Below, piece by piece: positions 31,841-41,588 of a stretch of DNA of 64,000 nucleotides. This DNA is from Theocolax elegans (Eukaryota > Arthropoda > Insecta > Hymenoptera > Cerocephalidae). Location of the stretch: positions 53,427,085-53,491,084 of the forward strand of contig CM047426.1 of NCBI GenBank assembly GCA_026168455.1, given 5' to 3'. The translations under genes were made by a program, and so were the position numbers. Each line of letters starts with the position of its first letter. Positions within the stretch are counted from its first letter, which is position 1. The notes under the pieces were generated by a model. It saw nothing but the letters and a program-made list of their open reading frames with translations, searched no databases and had not been told where the DNA came from.

Positions 31841-32349
31841 TCACACACTCTTAACCCCAAAGAGTAAAAACTGAACCTTAAATGAGTAATTTGTTGATTT
31901 TACTACTCTTTAAGTAACATTAAAAATCCCAAAACTACACCTTCTAAACGACTAAACAACTAAAATTACACTTTAAACAGTGCAAAATATAAAAATTACA
32001 CTTTGCAATAGGGTAAAAAGTAAAAAATGCCCTTTAAAGAAAGAAGAAAGTGGAACTATTACTCTTTTGAAAAGTATAAACTACACGGAGAGAAATGTAT
32101 AATTAAAAATTGCTATACTTTTCACTGTGGAATTATAAGAATATCATAGAAACATTTACTTGTTTGACCTGCGTATTCACTCGATACTAGCTTCCTCTTA
32201 CGGTCACGTTATAACTTCTCTTGTTATGTTTTTACCTCTGTACGCATTCTCTCACGGGCTAGAAAAGAGTTTCTTTCTTGCTCTCTTATATATTCGCGCA
32301 TCGCTCTGTTTCAACTTTTTTCCAAGTATAAATATATATATATATACGG
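31841..32349. other. No gene; AT-rich, TATA-like site near 32286
   Basis: The first part is rich in short A/C-biased motifs such as ACTTTA and AAACTACAC. Near 32286 TCTTATATATTCGCG could act as a promoter for the Gypsy element that follows, or be chance. Confidence 0.4.
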
Positions 32350-32557
32350 TATAACGGGTACGGATTTCGAGTGTCGGCGCAGGTTAGGTCCCTGAATTAT
32401 CGGCGACGTTCGTCGATAGGACCAAGTCGACTAGCCGGGATAATTGCGGATGGTAGCGCAGTGGTGAGGCTTCTGCCTCGCGCTCCCGGGATCGTGGGTT
32501 CGCGCCCCGATACCTTCGTTGATTTTATTCCTTATATTCAATCCGTACCCCGTTACA
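32350..32557 (+). mobile_element. Short 5' LTR-like unit of Gypsy element (208 bp)
   Basis: Starts TATAACGGGTACGGATT and ends AATCCGTACCCCGTTACA, giving inverted ends of about 17 bp. It is followed at 32560 by a primer-binding-like TGGCGCCCAATACG and then by a Gypsy gag, so it occupies the 5' LTR position. It contains a tRNA-like block. It does not match the LTR at the 3' end of the same element. Confidence 0.5.
32444..32512 (+). ncRNA. tRNA-like module (A and B box)
   Basis: TAGCGCAGTGGTGAGG resembles a pol III A box and GGGTTCGCGCCCC a B box, about 40 nt apart. A full cloverleaf with acceptor stem is not evident, so this is a tRNA-derived or SINE-like block, not a tRNA gene. Confidence 0.5.
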
Positions 32558-32559
32558 AC

Positions 32560-32577
32560 TGGCGCCCAATACGTGTG
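32560..32577 (+). promoter_or_regulatory. Primer-binding-site-like sequence
   Basis: TGGCGCCCAATACGTG lies 2 nt after the TTACA end of the 5' LTR-like unit. TGGCGCC at this place is the usual start of a tRNA-primed PBS in LTR elements. The priming tRNA was not determined. Confidence 0.6.
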
Positions 32578-33270
32578 AATTTTGGATACAGGACATCGGA
32601 AAAATCAACAAGCACGATATAGTTGTTCAATTGTTAATAATATTGTTAATTAACAATTGGATAACTCGCGAACAATAACGAGGTCAGCAGTCGCGTTTCG
32701 AAATTGTGAAGTATATTTCGGTACTCTTTCGTTCCCCCTCGAGGCGGGATTTGTTTATTAACAAATAGAATTGTTATAAACAAATAAACATTTTTTTTAT
32801 AACAAATAAAATTTTTTTTTTATTTTTCTCGTCTTGACTAAACAGGAGGCTTATAACCTGGCTCAGACCTTTACAAATTGTATTATAGGTTATATTTTTG
32901 TAAGAGATCAAGCGCGCGGTAACTTTAATTATTTAATTGATTTATTTATTATTTATTATATAGTACCGTTAAGTTAGCGCAAGGTAAGAGCCAGGCAGTA
33001 GTTTATTGTAAATTTATTAGCAGATTTGTTAAAAATAGTTTAAACTCAGTAGTGCTTCTTGATCAAAGTAAGACAGGACTTACTTTTGGCATCCGGTTTT
33101 GTGCTTTAGCGGTTAGCTTAGGTAGAAGCAAAACCCAGTTACGCGGTTTGGACATTTGGCAAGTAACGCCAAAGTTAAATATTCGACAGCATATCACCTT
33201 GCACACACATAGCGCGTCAAGCCAGCGAGACTACTTACTGTTAAACGTATAAACGACGCTACAACTGAAG

Positions 33271-35106
33271 ATGGCCGCTCAGCAGGAAGACGTCGATAGT
33301 CAAATCGATGCATGGATCGAGACGCTCACCAGGGAGCAAATTGAATTACACCTGGACGCCTTGAACCTAAAATCGGCAGGCTCGGTTCATAGGAAAGCCG
33401 AGCGACTCCACCAGTGGCTATTAGGAAATTATTCGGCCCAGGAGTTTAACCAGGAGGAAGATGATGCCACAGCAGTTCGCAGCCGTCTCCAACGGAGAAA
33501 TAGGTGGCTGCAGATGCTAGGTGAACATCAAGACGAGGAGTCTGATGAACCTAGCCCATATCAGGAAGTGTATCTGGTACTGCGGGAGAACGCTACGGTT
33601 AAAGACAACCTGTACAGGACGGTGCAGGATTTCGATGACGTCGAGCTAGATGAAACGACGTCAGCCGCGACCAACACAGAGCCTCAACCCGAACGAGAGA
33701 AAGAATGGCTGTCATTGGTCTCAGAAGAGGGAAACATTTTTAAAATCCCTCGATGGTTCTCCCAGACCTTGGTGCAGCTTATCAAAAAAGTGAATGACCT
33801 TACTGTAAAGGTGGATAAGCTGATGTCCGAGCGCACTCAAACCGCTCACAGCACGAGATTGGACGGTGCCAACCAATCTCACCATGTGCATTTTCAGGAC
33901 ACATATACGTGTTATGGTCCTGATGTGAGCAAGATAGGTGAGGCGCAAGTAAATGGCGAGCAACAACGCACAAGCGCCTCTCAGTCTAAGCCTGATGGAG
34001 CTTGGAAGGGGGGGAATGCGCGCGAATACCAGAGGATTCCTCAAGCACGCAGCTCGCCAAACAAGGATCGGACATTCTCAACACCAAGCTTCTCTACGTC
34101 ATCGAGGTTGAATGGAACACCTCGGGACGTCGGCGGCATTGTTAGGAAGTGGCAGGTCAAGTTCTCTGGCGACAAGAGCCAGAGCATCGATGCCTTCCTA
34201 ACCAGGATCGAGGATTGCAGGATCCTGGCCAACCTGTCAGAGGACGAGCTATTGCCGTCACTCTCGGAACTTCTGACAGACACTGCCGCCACGTGGTACC
34301 AGAACGAGAAACACAAGTGGCACTCCTGGCAAGATTTCGTGACTTCGGCTAAACGTTGGTACGGAATGAGCCAACGTTTCCAGCAGAGGATCATCGCCGA
34401 GTCCAATGCACGGACTCAAGGTCCCGATGAACCGGTTAGGGACTAGATAGTCCCTACGCCGACTGAAGCGCAGCAGCTCGATCATTTGTATCGGAACATG
34501 CTGCCACAGCTTCAACGGCTGTTCAAGAGAGCGGAAGTGAGCTCAATTGAACAAATGCTGGACCTCGCCACGGAAGCGGAGCAGACGATAGAATGTGAGA
34601 AAGTATATCGTCCACCACCTACGGAGGAAGAGTCTCTGCTTCCCGAAATGGCGTATAAGCCGAAGCGGAAAAAAGGTTCGCCGAAGGCTAAGGTAGCGGC
34701 CGCTGAGGTAAGTCCAGCCAAACCAAGCGAGCCAGACGTCGTCGACCGCATCGCAAAGATGCTGGAGGATGCGCTGCGGCCCATCGACTCCCAATTGGCG
34801 TCGACGACCCGACAGTCCCGTAGGAGAAGCCCAAGGTCTGGCTCTCCAAAGAAAGGCTCGCCGGCCAGCCGATCTCCAAAGAGTAGGAGGTTTGGCAGAC
34901 CTAATGGCCCGAGCAAGAGCTTCGGACACCGGCAGGAGAAAAAGAGTGCTAGTCCACCGATAAAAAAAGGGAAGGAACAGCCGAAAAACAGAATGGGCTC
35001 GAATTTCGATCCGACTAAGCCTCTTACCTGCAAGGGCTGCGGGAAAATTGGATATTCCCTCAGGTACTGTCCGGTGTGCTCGGGAAACGCCAAAGGGAGC
35101 GGTTAA
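33271..35106 (+). pseudogene. Gypsy gag, one in-frame stop
   Basis: Structural capsid/nucleocapsid polyprotein, 611 codons if the TAG at 34444-34446 is ignored. Residues 1-60 resemble a SAP-like DNA-binding segment (EQIELHLDALNLKSAGSVHRKAERL). The capsid core is about 290-480 (FSGDKSQSIDAFLTRIEDCR, TAATWYQ). The C-terminal third is basic with Ser-Pro repeats. It ends in a knuckle CKGCGKIGYSLRYC, where the expected His is Tyr. The ATG at 33271 is the first in frame after the leader. Confidence 0.88.
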
Positions 35107-35187
35107 CCGGGACGAAAACCGCGACCCAAGAGCTTGAGTCCCCGCTATCCCAGGTGAGTTCGGGACAGACCCGCTCCGACCGAGAGT

Positions 35188-38100
35188 ATGGTCCAGAGAG
35201 GAGCGGAAATGGGCCTCAAAAGGAGGAACGGTCCTAAGAAGCAAGCAGACCAACCTCAGTCGTCAGAGAGTCGTTGGTGGCTTCTCGTGCAGATTGAGGG
35301 CTTTCGTATAAGAGCCTTATACGATCCCGGAGTCTCCACGACCGTGATGGGACCCAGCGGTCTGCAAATCGCCGCAGCATTGGGCAAGGAGCTCATTGTG
35401 GCGAACGCTGGACGCGTCAAGATGGCGGATGGTAGTTACCAACCGCTAAACGGTCATGTGATCTTACCTTTCACTGTCGGGAAGGAGACACGTGAAATAA
35501 GGGTAGCGATCATACCAAATCTTGACGCCGAATGCTACGTAGGAGTAAATTTCGTACGAGCATTCAGAGCCATATTGGATCCGGATAGCGACCGCCTGTT
35601 CCTCAAGGACAGCAAGCAGCAGATCCACCTCGAAGTTGCTGGCTTAGGGGGTATGGCCACCCTCTCGTCCGCTGGGATAGCGAACGCAACCGAGGCGGAA
35701 AGGGAAGAGCTGCGAGCGCTCGTAAGCAAAGTGCTGTCTAATACTTCTCCCAAAATCGGGCGAACCCAACTCATCGAGCACTCGATTGACGTGGGATCAG
35801 CTCGCCCGATAAAACAGAAGTATTACCCGGTGTCGGAGAAGATCCAGGAGGAGATGCAATGCCAGGTCCGAGAGATGCTAGATTTAGAGATCATAGAGCC
35901 CTCGGGCAGCGGTTGGTCAAGCCCCGTGGTGATGGTACGCAAGGAGAACGGGTCACGTCGGTCTTGCATTGACTTTAGGAAAGTCAATGCGCTAACGAAA
36001 CCATACGCTTATCCCCTCCCGCTCATGCAGGATATCTTGCGCAAGCTGAAGAGATGTTGGTACATTAGTACTCTGGACATGAACTCAGCGTATCATCAAA
36101 TACCTCTCCAGAAGGAATCGCGTCCTTTTACGGCTTTCACAGTCCCGGGGGATGGGACTGTATCAGTTTAAGCGGCTGCCGTACGGATTGGCATACGCCG
36201 GCGCGACCTTCCAACGCATGATTGACCAAGTGGTTGGTCCTGATCTCGAGCCCAATGCCTTTTCTTACCTCGATGACATTATCATAGTCACCGACACATT
36301 TGAAGGGCACAAGAAGTATCTCGAAATGGTGCTGAAAAGACTGACCGAAGCTAACTTGACAGTAAATAAGGACAAGTATGTCTTTTGTCAAGATGAGTGA
36401 GATATCTTGGCGTGCTGGTCAGGGGATCGATCATAGAGCCCTCGGGCAGCGGTTGGTCAAGCCCCGTGGTGATGGTACGCAAGGAGAACGGGTCACGTCG
36501 GTCTTGCATTGACTTTAGGAAAGTCAATGCGCTAAACGAAACCATACGCTTATCCCCTCCCGCTCATGCAGGATATCTTGCGCAAGCTGAAGAGATGTTG
36601 GTACATTAGTACTCTGGACATGAACTCAGCGTATCATCAAATACCTCTCCAGAAGGAATCGCGTCCTTTTACGGCTTTCACAGTCCCGGGGATGGGACTG
36701 TATCAGTTTAAGCGGCTGCCGTACGGATTGGCATACGCCGGCGCGACCTTCCAACGCATGATTGACCAAGTGGTTGGTCCTGATCTCGAGCCCAATGCCT
36801 TTTCTTACCTCGATGACATTATCATAGTCACCGACACATTTGAAGGGCACAAGAAGTATCTCGAAATGGTGCTGAAAAGACTGACCGAAGCTAACTTGAC
36901 AGTAAATAAGGACAAGTATGTCTTTTGTCAAGATGAGGTGAGATATCTTGGCGTGCTGGTCAACAGGGATGGAATTCGTCCCGACCCAGCCAAGACAGAG
37001 CCTATAAGGGTTTATCCGGCTCCCAAGAACCTCAAACAGCTTCGACGATTCGTCGGCATGGCGTCGTGGTATCGCCGTTTTATGCCGGATTACGCCACGA
37101 TTGCCGAGCCGCTTACCCGTCTCACGAAGAAGAACCAAGGGTACGAGTGGTTAGATGAACAGGAACAAGCCTTTCAGCAACTGAAGGCCCTGATCATGAC
37201 TGCTCCAGTTCTTCAACGTCCCAGTGCAGATCGACTGTTGAGCCTGCACACGGACGCGAGCGATACCGGCATAGGAGCCGTGCTCGTCCAAGAGATAGAC
37301 GGAGAGGAAAGAGTCATTGAGTTTGCCAGTCGCATTCTCACAGCACCCGAGAAGAATTATAACGTTACGGAGAGCGAATGCTTGGCCGTGGTCTGGGCTA
37401 TTAATAAGTTCAGACCTTACATCGAAGGGTACCACTTCAAAGTGATAACGGATCACAGTAGTCTTCGCTGGTTGTGTAATATGAGAAATCCAACCAGCCG
37501 ACTAGCGAGATGGGCTTTAGAGCTTCAAGCTCATGACTTTGTCGTCGAGCACAGAAAAGGAGCTCTGCATCACGTTCCCGATGCCCTATCTCGCGTGTAT
37601 GAAGACGACGAGCCTACAGTAGCAGCAATGTCGTGGGCTCAAACTACTGAAGATCCTTGGTACCTAAACTGGATCAAGAACGTTTCCGACAGACCCCGTG
37701 ATTTCCCCCACTGGAAAATAGTTGGAGGAAATCTGTACATCTATCGCCCCGACAAGGAGTTAGAGGAAGTAATGGATGACGAGCAAGCATGGAAGCTGGT
37801 CGTACCCGTAGAGAATCGTCACTCTATTCTGAGAGAGTGTGACGAAGATCCCTCAGCTGGCCATCTCGGAAGGGAAAAGACATTCGCCCGCGTGGCCGAC
37901 AACTATTATTGGTCACGGTTTTACGCAGAAGTTGCGGATTACGTCAGGCGATGTCAAGTGTGCCAGCAATGTAAGGTCGAGCAACGTTCTCCTTCAGGGT
38001 TAATGGGTCACCGTCAATCGGACAGACCATGGCAGGTGGTATCAGGAGATATCACTGTCCCGCTTCCACGCTCTAGCCGAGGATACGAATACATCCTAGT

Positions 38101-39221
38101 ATTCCAGGATTTATTCACGCGCTGGATTGAAGCAATCCCGATAAGAAAAGCTAACGCAAAGACGATAGTCCGCGAGCTTCACGAGCGAGTGATTAACCGA
38201 TTCGGCACCCCGGAAGTATTTCATTCGGACAACGGGACCGTATTTAAAAATAAACTCGTAGACGAATACCTCGAATCTAAGGGAGTGTATCATTCGACGA
38301 CACCCCCTTATCACGCACAGGCCAATCCTGTCGAGAGGGCCAATCGGACCTTTAAGACAATGGTGGCGTCGTATATCCAGGATAAGCACAGCGACTGGGA
38401 CGACAAGCTGCCAGAGTTAGTCTTTGCACTAAACACAGCGGTGCAAAGTTCTACTGGATGGAGCCCGGCTATGCTGAACTATGGTCGCCAACCCGAGGCG
38501 CCTAGTACAGCTCGTCGAGAGCAAGACCGGCTTGCCTAGCAACAGTTTGAGTTCCGTAGACTGCAGGACTGGAACGAAAAAATCAAACAGTTGCCAAGAC
38601 TGCACGAGAATGCAAATCGTCAGTCGGCTGCCAGTAAGGCCCGGCAAGCCGGAATCTAACTCACGACGAAGGGCAGCGGAATTCGAGGTAGGAAATCTGG
38701 TGTGGAAACGCAACCGGATCCTCTCGTCCAGCGCACAAGGTATCTCGGCTAAGCTTGCTCCGAAATACACAGGGCCATATCTGATCATCAATAGGAAAGG
38801 TATGAATACGTATGTCATACAAGATGATCAAGGGGACCAAGAAGTATCTCATATAGAGCATCTGAAGAGATACGTCCCCGAAAATAATGCTGACCCAAGC
38901 GATGAAGAGCAACCTACGAGATCTGAACCGTCAAGGGATCAACAGGTGAAGTGCGACCCACCTGTAGCGAGCGAAGCCTTCCCTACGAGGGAGTATAATG
39001 CGAGCGAGTCACCTAGCGAAGGGACTCGGTGTAAACCGCGTGAGACGTCGCGTACGTCCTTAGATAGGGCCCCCGCTACCAAACGACCACGTGGTCGTCC
39101 CCGGAAAGCGAATGCGACCGTGCGACGCCGATCCCCAGTAAGACGGCATATAGACGCGCAGCCAGAAACTGTTCCCCTTAGACGAGGACGAGGGCGTCCT
39201 CGTGGATCAAAATCCAAATAA
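35188..39221 (+). pseudogene. Gypsy pol: protease, RT, RNase H, integrase with AT-hooks
   Basis: Protease at 35270-35590 has active-site-like YDPGVSTTVM (DPG where DSG/DTG is usual). RT follows, with DFRKVNAL, FKRLPYGLAYA and YLDD, but is duplicated in tandem (35889-36421 and 36429-36962) with frameshifts. RNase H shows HTDASDTGIGAVL, ITDHSSLRWL and DALSR (about 37245-37605). Integrase has an H-C zinc region (H..GHLGREKT, CQVCQQC), then catalytic Asp in SGDITV, Asp in HSDNG and Glu in PVERANR (about 37850-38350). A TAG at 38537 and a frameshift near 38640 precede the GPY/F-type end (PKYTGPYLI, about 38762) and two AT-hook motifs near the C-terminus (PRGRPRK, RGRGRPRG). Not functional. Confidence 0.9.
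35889..36962 (+). repeat. Tandem duplication inside Gypsy RT (540-bp offset)
   Basis: Unit 1 is 35889-36421 and unit 2 is 36429-36962, joined by GGGGATC. They are nearly identical but differ by single-base indels: CTAACG vs CTAAACG, CCCGGGGGA vs CCCGGGGA and GATGAGTGAG vs GATGAGGTGAG. The RT motifs from SSPVVMVRK to YLGVLV appear twice. Confidence 0.95.
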
Positions 39222-39269
39222 AGAATAGTATCGTTTGAAACGATGGGCCATAACCTGAGATCGTGATTT

Positions 39270-40268
39270 TTGTTGCAGATGATCATCGAGTTTGAGCAGG
39301 AAGCCCTGGAGTTCCTCCTAGCCAGGATGATCGACACCCTGGCCAGCCACGGCGAGATGCAGACGGCGGACGTCCTGTCTGCAGTAGTTGCTGCCGTAGA
39401 TCATCGGCAGCAACAGCTCCAGGAGGAGCATCGCCGTGGCCAGGAGGATATCGCCGCCGTCGTCCTAGAAGAAGTCCAGGACGATGGTCAGGGCCAGGAC
39501 ACGGCCTACGTAGCGACCCCTGCGGACCGCTTGACACAAGCAAAAGGGACGATACCCCTGCCCTCTCCGCCAAAGACAGCATCCGCGACAGAAGAGCGGA
39601 TGGAGAAGGAGAGCAATCCGGTATCGGATCGTCCGCAGGGAAAGACTGAGCCGGAACCAGCTAACTCCTGACCCCAGCTCCGTCGTCCTCACTCCAACGG
39701 GTCCCAACCCGCAACCTCTGCGGCGACAGAGGAGGCGCGACCTAGGATGCAAGAAGAGGAGTGGTAGGAGACGGAGGCTGCCCTCAGGCACATGAAAGCC
39801 CTGAGGGTTCAGCTACGGGCAGCCGAACAAGAGGCCTTGGCAAAGTTCGATGCTTTTGCCGAGGCTCATCCACATATCCCTATCACCAAGGGTGTCTGGG
39901 GTGAGCGCGTTCAGGACCTCAAAAAGGAGCGCGAGGTCCGAGCAACGTTCCGTGCTCAGCAGCGTGAGGCCAAAGAAAAGGCGGCGGCAGATGAGAGGAA
40001 GCGCGAGGAAGAGCGCCAGCAGCGGCTGAGGGCTGAGGCAGCCTATAGGCAGGCTGCTGAAGAGCACCGGCGTCTCCAGCAGAAAGGGGATGACGCTAAA
40101 AGAAGAGCCGCTGAGCTGGAGGCGCGGCTGCAGTCTAAGCCCTCCACGAGCAGAACAAGCAGTTACAAGGAACCGATGTGTCCGCTCTGCCGCTGCAAAG
40201 GGGTCGTTGACCCGAAGAAATGCCCTCGCTTCAAGGTGCACGCCGAAATCAAGGCGGGGCGCAGGTAG
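39270..40268 (+). pseudogene. Gypsy third ORF (env position): coiled-coil protein with Cys cluster
   Basis: 333 codons in one frame with two stops (TGA 39669-39671, TAG near 39765). The N-terminus is MIIEFEQEALEFLLARM. About residues 175-290 are very rich in Glu, Arg, Ala and Gln with heptad-like spacing, so a long coiled coil is likely. A C-terminal cluster MCPLCRCKGVVDPKKCPRF may bind metal. There is no signal peptide, transmembrane helix or fusion peptide, so it is not an envelope protein. TTTTTGTTGCAG directly before the ATG looks like a splice acceptor, as used for 3' ORFs of some Gypsy elements. Function unknown. Confidence 0.6.
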
Positions 40269-40453
40269 CAGGGCTGAGAGCCATAAGGAGCCAACGACCC
40301 AACCCCTCCAAATGTATATAGATACTTGTGTTTTTTTTTATTATTAAAGTTTTATAATAAAAATAAGGTATACCTCCTGATTATTTATCCTCTTTCCTGT
40401 TCGTCGCGGTACAGAGTCCACATACAGAGTATGCGGAATCTGGAAGGGGGGTA
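40269..40453 (+). promoter_or_regulatory. 3' untranslated region and polypurine tract
   Basis: The tract GGAAGGGGGG at 40442-40451 lies two bases before the family X LTR, the expected place for the plus-strand primer. An AT-rich stretch with ATTAAAG lies at about 40343. Confidence 0.7.
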
Positions 40454-41553
40454 TGACGGTAAGCAAGTTACCGATCAGGTGAGTAACCGAAAAGAGAATC
40501 GAGATTGATGCGCGCGCAAGGAACGCGTGCGAGAATCGTGCGCAAGGGAGTTTTCGCGCGCGCACGGCAACAACAAGGTGTTGGTGACCGGTGTATAGCT
40601 TCTTTACGTGATAAAGAGTGTATAGAAAGACTGGTGCATTTAGTGTGTGGGTGCGAGGTTTTCTCCCCACCAATCTCCACGTCGGCGTGCGGAGCAGCAC
40701 GTCCCACAGGGAGTGAGAGAAGGAAGCCAAGAGTCGACCGCCTTCCCGACCGTTGGAGTGAGAAAGAGAGAGATAAGCACAAGGACGATCTATCTCTCCT
40801 TGGCCCAGTCGTTTACCGCCGAGGCGCGATATTTAAACAAGCGGTAAGTGGTGCACCACGTTTAGACCCGCGTGTCTACATAATATTTCGCATCCCGATT
40901 TACCTGGTACGGTCCAGGTGAGGAAGCGTTCCTCCTTTCCCCCTCTCGTGACAATACCCGCACGGATAGACAGGTCGGTGGTTCGCGGGAGCCACTTCAC
41001 GAGAGAAGGCGCGCGTGACGTAGGAAGATTCTACGTCACAGATACATACGTCACACGGTGTGACGTATGCCATCACGTTAAGCAGCCGATCATATCCGGA
41101 TCGGTTCCTCGTAATCGACAGTTAAATAGATTTTAACTAACTGTTTTCGCGCTGACCTCGGGGGTAGTCATCGGTACAACTCCTCGTAAATTGTTAACGT
41201 TAATTTATTGTTTATTTATTATTATTTAATTGGTTATTTAATAAATTGACTTGGCGAGAAACACTTTCTCGCCGATTAACGAATAATATCGATTGTTGAT
41301 AGTGCTTTACCGGTTATCGTCCTATCCTACGAATACCGCCCTCTCCGGTGTTTATCCTAGTTGGCAATTTTGGGCATAGGGCCCAACACACGGTATCTAA
41401 GTCAAACGAGGTGTTCGACGTTGTTAACGGCATTGCACGGGAATTAAAGGGATTCCCGGCCGCATCGTGGGACTGCACACTTAAGGTTGGTAAGTTGGGA
41501 CAGATTGGGCCTCACCGTGGGCCTTATATATCCCCAGTACCCACCCCATTACA
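40454..41553 (+). mobile_element. 3' LTR of family X (1100 bp)
   Basis: Begins TGACGGTAAGCAAGTTACC and ends CCCACCCCATTACA. It matches the solo LTR at 53939-55060 across its length and the truncated copy at 11309. CRE-like motifs cluster at about 41014-41070. Overlapping ORFs on both strands are GC-driven and not genes. Confidence 0.88.
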
Positions 41554-41554
41554 A

Positions 41555-41588
41555 CTTTATATTACATTACGGGTAATGTAATATAAAG
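41555..41588. repeat. Perfect 16-bp hairpin next to LTR end
   Basis: CTTTATATTACATTAC, GG, then its exact reverse complement, starting 2 nt after the LTR end. Confidence 0.9.

Larger units (their letters stand above)
32350..41553 (+). mobile_element. Gypsy (Ty3) LTR retrotransposon, degenerate, possibly chimeric
   Basis: Order: short LTR-like unit, PBS, leader, gag, pol (PR-RT-RNase H-IN), a third ORF, polypurine tract, family X LTR. The leader 32578-33270 has no ORF of note. gag has one stop, pol several frameshifts and an internal tandem duplication, the third ORF two stops. The G+C content is higher than in the surrounding DNA. Confidence 0.85.

Noticed and set aside
34512..35253. Long minus-strand ORFs (193 and 236 aa)
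   Set aside because: Shadows of the GC-rich Gypsy gag on the opposite strand.
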